From contig NZ_REFW01000001.1 in assembly GCF_003688855.1 (NCBI RefSeq), positions 124,001 to 188,000 on the forward strand: a stretch of 64,000 nt of DNA, written 5' to 3'. Origin of the DNA: Tessaracoccus antarcticus. Its GTDB lineage: Bacteria; Actinomycetota; Actinomycetes; Propionibacteriales; Propionibacteriaceae. A model generated the notes under the pieces. The model was not told where the DNA came from. It did not search any database and saw only the letters and a list, made by a program, of their open reading frames with translations. A program made the position numbers and the translations under genes. Positions 61,506-64,000 of the stretch are shown piece after piece. How positions within the stretch are numbered: the stretch's first letter is position 1; every line of letters begins with the position of its first letter.

Positions 61506-64000
61506 TCAGGACACAGGGGGTGTGTCCGCGTCGTAGAGCGCCGTCTGGATCGACCCCTTGAACGTGCGGGTGATGAGCGTGCCGCGGCCGGGGGGCATGG
61601 GCGTCGCCTTGACGTCCCCCCACAGTGCACCCTCGTCCTTGTTGCCGCTCATGATGAGGCCCGGGTTGGCGGACTCCTTCATGCGCGTGATGAGGGGGTC
61701 GCCGAACATGGCCCGTCCCGCACCACCCGCGCCACGGGCCAGGATGATGTGCAGACCAATGTCGGAGGCCTGGCTGATGAGGTCGGCGAACGGAGCCATG
61801 GGGTTCCCCGTGGAGGTGGCGACGAGTTCGTAGTCATCGACCACGACGAACATCTCCTGCCCTGTCCACCACGACCGGTCCCGCAGTTGCTGCTGCGTCA
61901 CGTCGGGGCCGGGCAGTCGGGCGCGGACCGCCTCGGCGGCCTGCTGCAGCATGGGGGTGGCCGCGGACGCCGACGGGTAGTAGCCGATGAGGTGATCGCT
62001 CTCGATCTCACCGAGCAGGGACCGCCGGTAGTCGACGATGATGATCTTGGCTTCCTTGGAGGTGTACCTCGTGGTGAGCCCGTGGAGGAAGGTGCGCAGC
62101 AGGTTGGACTTGCCACACTGCGGACCGCCGATGATCACCATGTGCGGGTCGGAGGCCGGGTCGAGCGCGACAGGCGCCAGCTCCAGCTCGTCGACCCCGT
62201 ACGGCACGGTCCGCTCCGGCGGGTCGTGCGTGATGGCGGGCAGGCCAGCCGTGAGGCTGAGCTCCTCCGGCAACAGCCGAACATCCGCCGCCCGGGGACC
62301 CTTCCACGCAGTGTTGAGCGCCTGGATGAAGGAGCGCTGGCCGGCAGCAATGTCGACTGCGTCCTCGACGCCGTCGATGCGGGGAAGACCGATGAGGGTG
62401 TGGAGGTTCCCGGCGGTGATGCCGCGACCCGGACGTCCGGTGGGGATGACCAGCTGGATCTTGCGGTCGATCTCGGAGTCGAAGGCGTCGCCCAGTTTGA
62501 GCTCGATGCGGTTCTGCAGGGCGTCCTTGGTACCGGCACGCACCTCCGACCACTTCGACGCCGCCACCCACACGTGGATGCCGAAGCCGAGCCCGCCGTT
62601 GGCCAGCACCTGCACCTGGGGTTCCAGCGACTCGAATTCCGTCTTGAGGGTGGACCAGCCGTCGATGACGAAGAAGACGTCGGTGGGAAATCTGTCGGCC
62701 GGGATGCTGCCATCCCGGCGCGCCTGCCTGTAGGTGGACATGCCGTCGATGCCGTGCTCGGCGAACTGGCGTTCACGGGCGGAGCGCAGCGACGTGATCT
62801 CGGCCACGGTGCGACGCACCCTGTCGACGTCGAGCCGGCTGGTGACCGACCCCATGTGCGGCAGGTGACGCATCGACAGCAGCGAGCCGCCACCGAAGTC
62901 GAGGCAGTAGAAGCCCACTTCCTGCGGCGTGTGCGTCAGCGACAGGCCTGCGATGGCGGCTCGCAGGGCCATGGACTTGCCCGACTGTGGCCCCCCCGCG
63001 ACACCCAGGTTGCCTCCGGAGCCGGAGAAGTCGAGCCACCACGGGTCGCGGCGCTGCTGACGCGGTTTGTCGATGAGCCCGACGGGGGCACGCAACGTTC
63101 CCCTCCAGCCCGGTTCCGCGACCGTGAGGCCGCGGCCCTCCACCTCCTGCAGTGCCCCCAGCAGCAGGTCCATCGTGGGCGGCTCCTCCAGTGGCGGCAG
63201 CCACACCTTGTGCGACGGCCAGCCGTGGCCGCGGAGACGTCCCACGGCGATCGACAGCAGCGTCTCGTCGTCCTCGGGTGCCTCCACCTCGGCCCGTGCT
63301 GCGACCGCCGTGGTCCGTGACGACGGCGGCGCCGCCGATGAATCCGGCGCGGGCGCGGACACCGGCATCACGTAGTCGAGGCTGAACTCGAGGACGGGCG
63401 GCACCCACCGTGAGGGGTCCAGGGCGATGCCCTCCACGATGACGTCGCGCTCCTGTTCCGGGGCGCTCGAGGTGCCGTGCCAGGGCCCGGAGACGTAGGC
63501 GGCCTTGAACCGGGTCATGCCGGTGGTGTCGTACTTCAGGTAGCCGTTGCCGGGCGGGTTGGGGAGTTCGTAGGCGTCAGGCACCCCGATCACGGCCCGG
63601 GATTCGGCGGGACTGAAGGTGCGCAGTGCGATCCGGTAGGACAGGAATGTGTCGAGCCCGCGGAGCTTGTTCTCCTCCAGCCGCTGCGAGGCGAGCAACT
63701 GGTGGACGGCGATGGATCGCCCCACCCGCCCGATCTGGACGAAGAGGTCGATGAACTCGGGCCGGGCGGTGAGGAGTTCGGAGAATTCGTCCACCACGAT
63801 GAGCAGGCTGGGCATCGGCGGAATGTCGGCGCCCGCCTGCCTGGCCGTCTCGTAGTCCTCGCGGTTCTTGAAGTTGCCGGCAGAGCGCAGCACCTCCATG
63901 CGACGGTCCAGTTCCCCCCCGATGGCGTCGGCCATCCGGTCCACGAGGCTGAGTTCGCCCTCCAGGTTGGTGATGACGGCCGACACGTGGGGCAGTTCGT
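61506..64000 (-). CDS. eccC: Type VII secretion ATPase EccC (C-terminal part, cut by the window edge)
   Basis: At least 830 residues are in the window; the N-terminus lies beyond 64000. EccC is a FtsK/SpoIIIE-type motor with membrane helices and three ATPase domains. The visible part begins inside the first ATPase domain (SLLIVVDEFSELL is its Walker B). The second domain has Walker A GGPQSGKSMALR and DVFFVIDGW, the third has GGPQCGKSNLLRTF and EMFVVVDDYEL. It powers export of ESX substrates and binds their YxxxD/E signal with the last domain. The acidic residues after the second and third Walker B strands are less canonical than in the first, as is common in EccC. The rest of the ESX locus probably lies to the right. 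Confidence 0.93.
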   Translation of the reverse strand, partial: ELPHVSAVITNLEGELSLVDRMADAIGGELDRRMEVLRSAGNFKNREDYETARQAGADIPPMPSLLIVVDEFSELLTARPEFIDLFVQIGRVGRSIAVHQLLASQRLEENKLRGLDTFLSYRIALRTFSPAESRAVIGVPDAYELPNPPGNGYLKYDTTGMTRFKAAYVSGPWHGTSSAPEQERDVIVEGIALDPSRWVPPVLEFSLDYVMPVSAPAPDSSAAPPSSRTTAVAARAEVEAPEDDETLLSIAVGRLRGHGWPSHKVWLPPLEEPPTMDLLLGALQEVEGRGLTVAEPGWRGTLRAPVGLIDKPRQQRRDPWWLDFSGSGGNLGVAGGPQSGKSMALRAAIAGLSLTHTPQEVGFYCLDFGGGSLLSMRHLPHMGSVTSRLDVDRVRRTVAEITSLRSARERQFAEHGIDGMSTYRQARRDGSIPADRFPTDVFFVIDGWSTLKTEFESLEPQVQVLANGGLGFGIHVWVAASKWSEVRAGTKDALQNRIELKLGDAFDSEIDRKIQLVIPTGRPGRGITAGNLHTLIGLPRIDGVEDAVDIAAGQRSFIQALNTAWKGPRAADVRLLPEELSLTAGLPAITHDPPERTVPYGVDELELAPVALDPASDPHMVIIGGPQCGKSNLLRTFLHGLTTRYTSKEAKIIIVDYRRSLLGEIESDHLIGYYPSASAATPMLQQAAEAVRARLPGPDVTQQQLRDRSWWTGQEMFVVVDDYELVATSTGNPMAPFADLISQASDIGLHIILARGAGGAGRAMFGDPLITRMKESANPGLIMSGNKDEGALWGDVKATPMPPGRGTLITRTFKGSIQTALYDADTPPVS

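Overview
The window is one stretch of a high-GC actinobacterial chromosome. A Propionibacteriaceae-like organism fits best. The evidence is the penicillin-binding-protein/metallophosphoesterase pair, a WhiB-type iron-sulfur regulator, type VII (ESX) secretion genes, a wall polysaccharide locus built on diacetamido-uronic acids, and many start codons lying 6-7 nt after a TANNNT box (probable leaderless transcripts). The genus is inferred, not shown. No insertion sequence, prophage or CRISPR array was seen.

Left end (1-9.8 kb): the tail of a class A penicillin-binding protein coupled to a membrane-anchored metallophosphoesterase, a tRNA-Pro(CGG) with a strong hairpin terminator, a very large secreted amylase-pullulanase fusion, a lipoprotein and an MFS transporter.

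Centre (9.8-43.3 kb): a large surface-polysaccharide locus, interrupted only by argG and a PEP-utilising enzyme of the rifampicin phosphotransferase type. It holds two UDP-sugar 6-dehydrogenases, a WbpB/WbpE/WbpD set, a WecB/WbpI-type 2-epimerase, a Wzm/Wzt ABC exporter, about nine glycosyltransferases (some with coiled-coil or membrane partner proteins), a membrane-tethered methyltransferase and an orphan PP-loop protein. It also encodes a secreted protein that joins a glucuronyl C5-epimerase-like domain to a duplicated cysteine-containing module. The same module forms the C-terminus of the amylase-pullulanase 27 kb away. Together the genes suggest that a GlcNAc3NAcA/ManNAc3NAcA-containing polymer is made inside the cell, exported by Wzm/Wzt and perhaps epimerised at C5 after export.

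Right part (43.4-64 kb): a type VII substrate island (EspC-like protein, WxG-lipase and two small co-transcribed genes), ferritin, an aldo/keto reductase, a WhiB-HTH fusion, a HAD phosphatase, serS, a PAP2-diacylglycerol kinase fusion, a YuiF-type transporter and pheA. The ESX protease mycP and the ESX ATPase eccC follow. They are separated by an FdhF/YdeP-type molybdoenzyme, its FdhD sulfurtransferase and a second PP-loop protein paralogous to the one in the polysaccharide locus. eccC runs off the right edge.

The points most worth following are the duplicated cysteine module, the secreted C5-epimerase-like enzyme, the paralogous PP-loop pair, the type VII lipase island, and a codon-usage island (wbpE, part of wbpB and wecB) that points to horizontal replacement of sugar-nucleotide genes.
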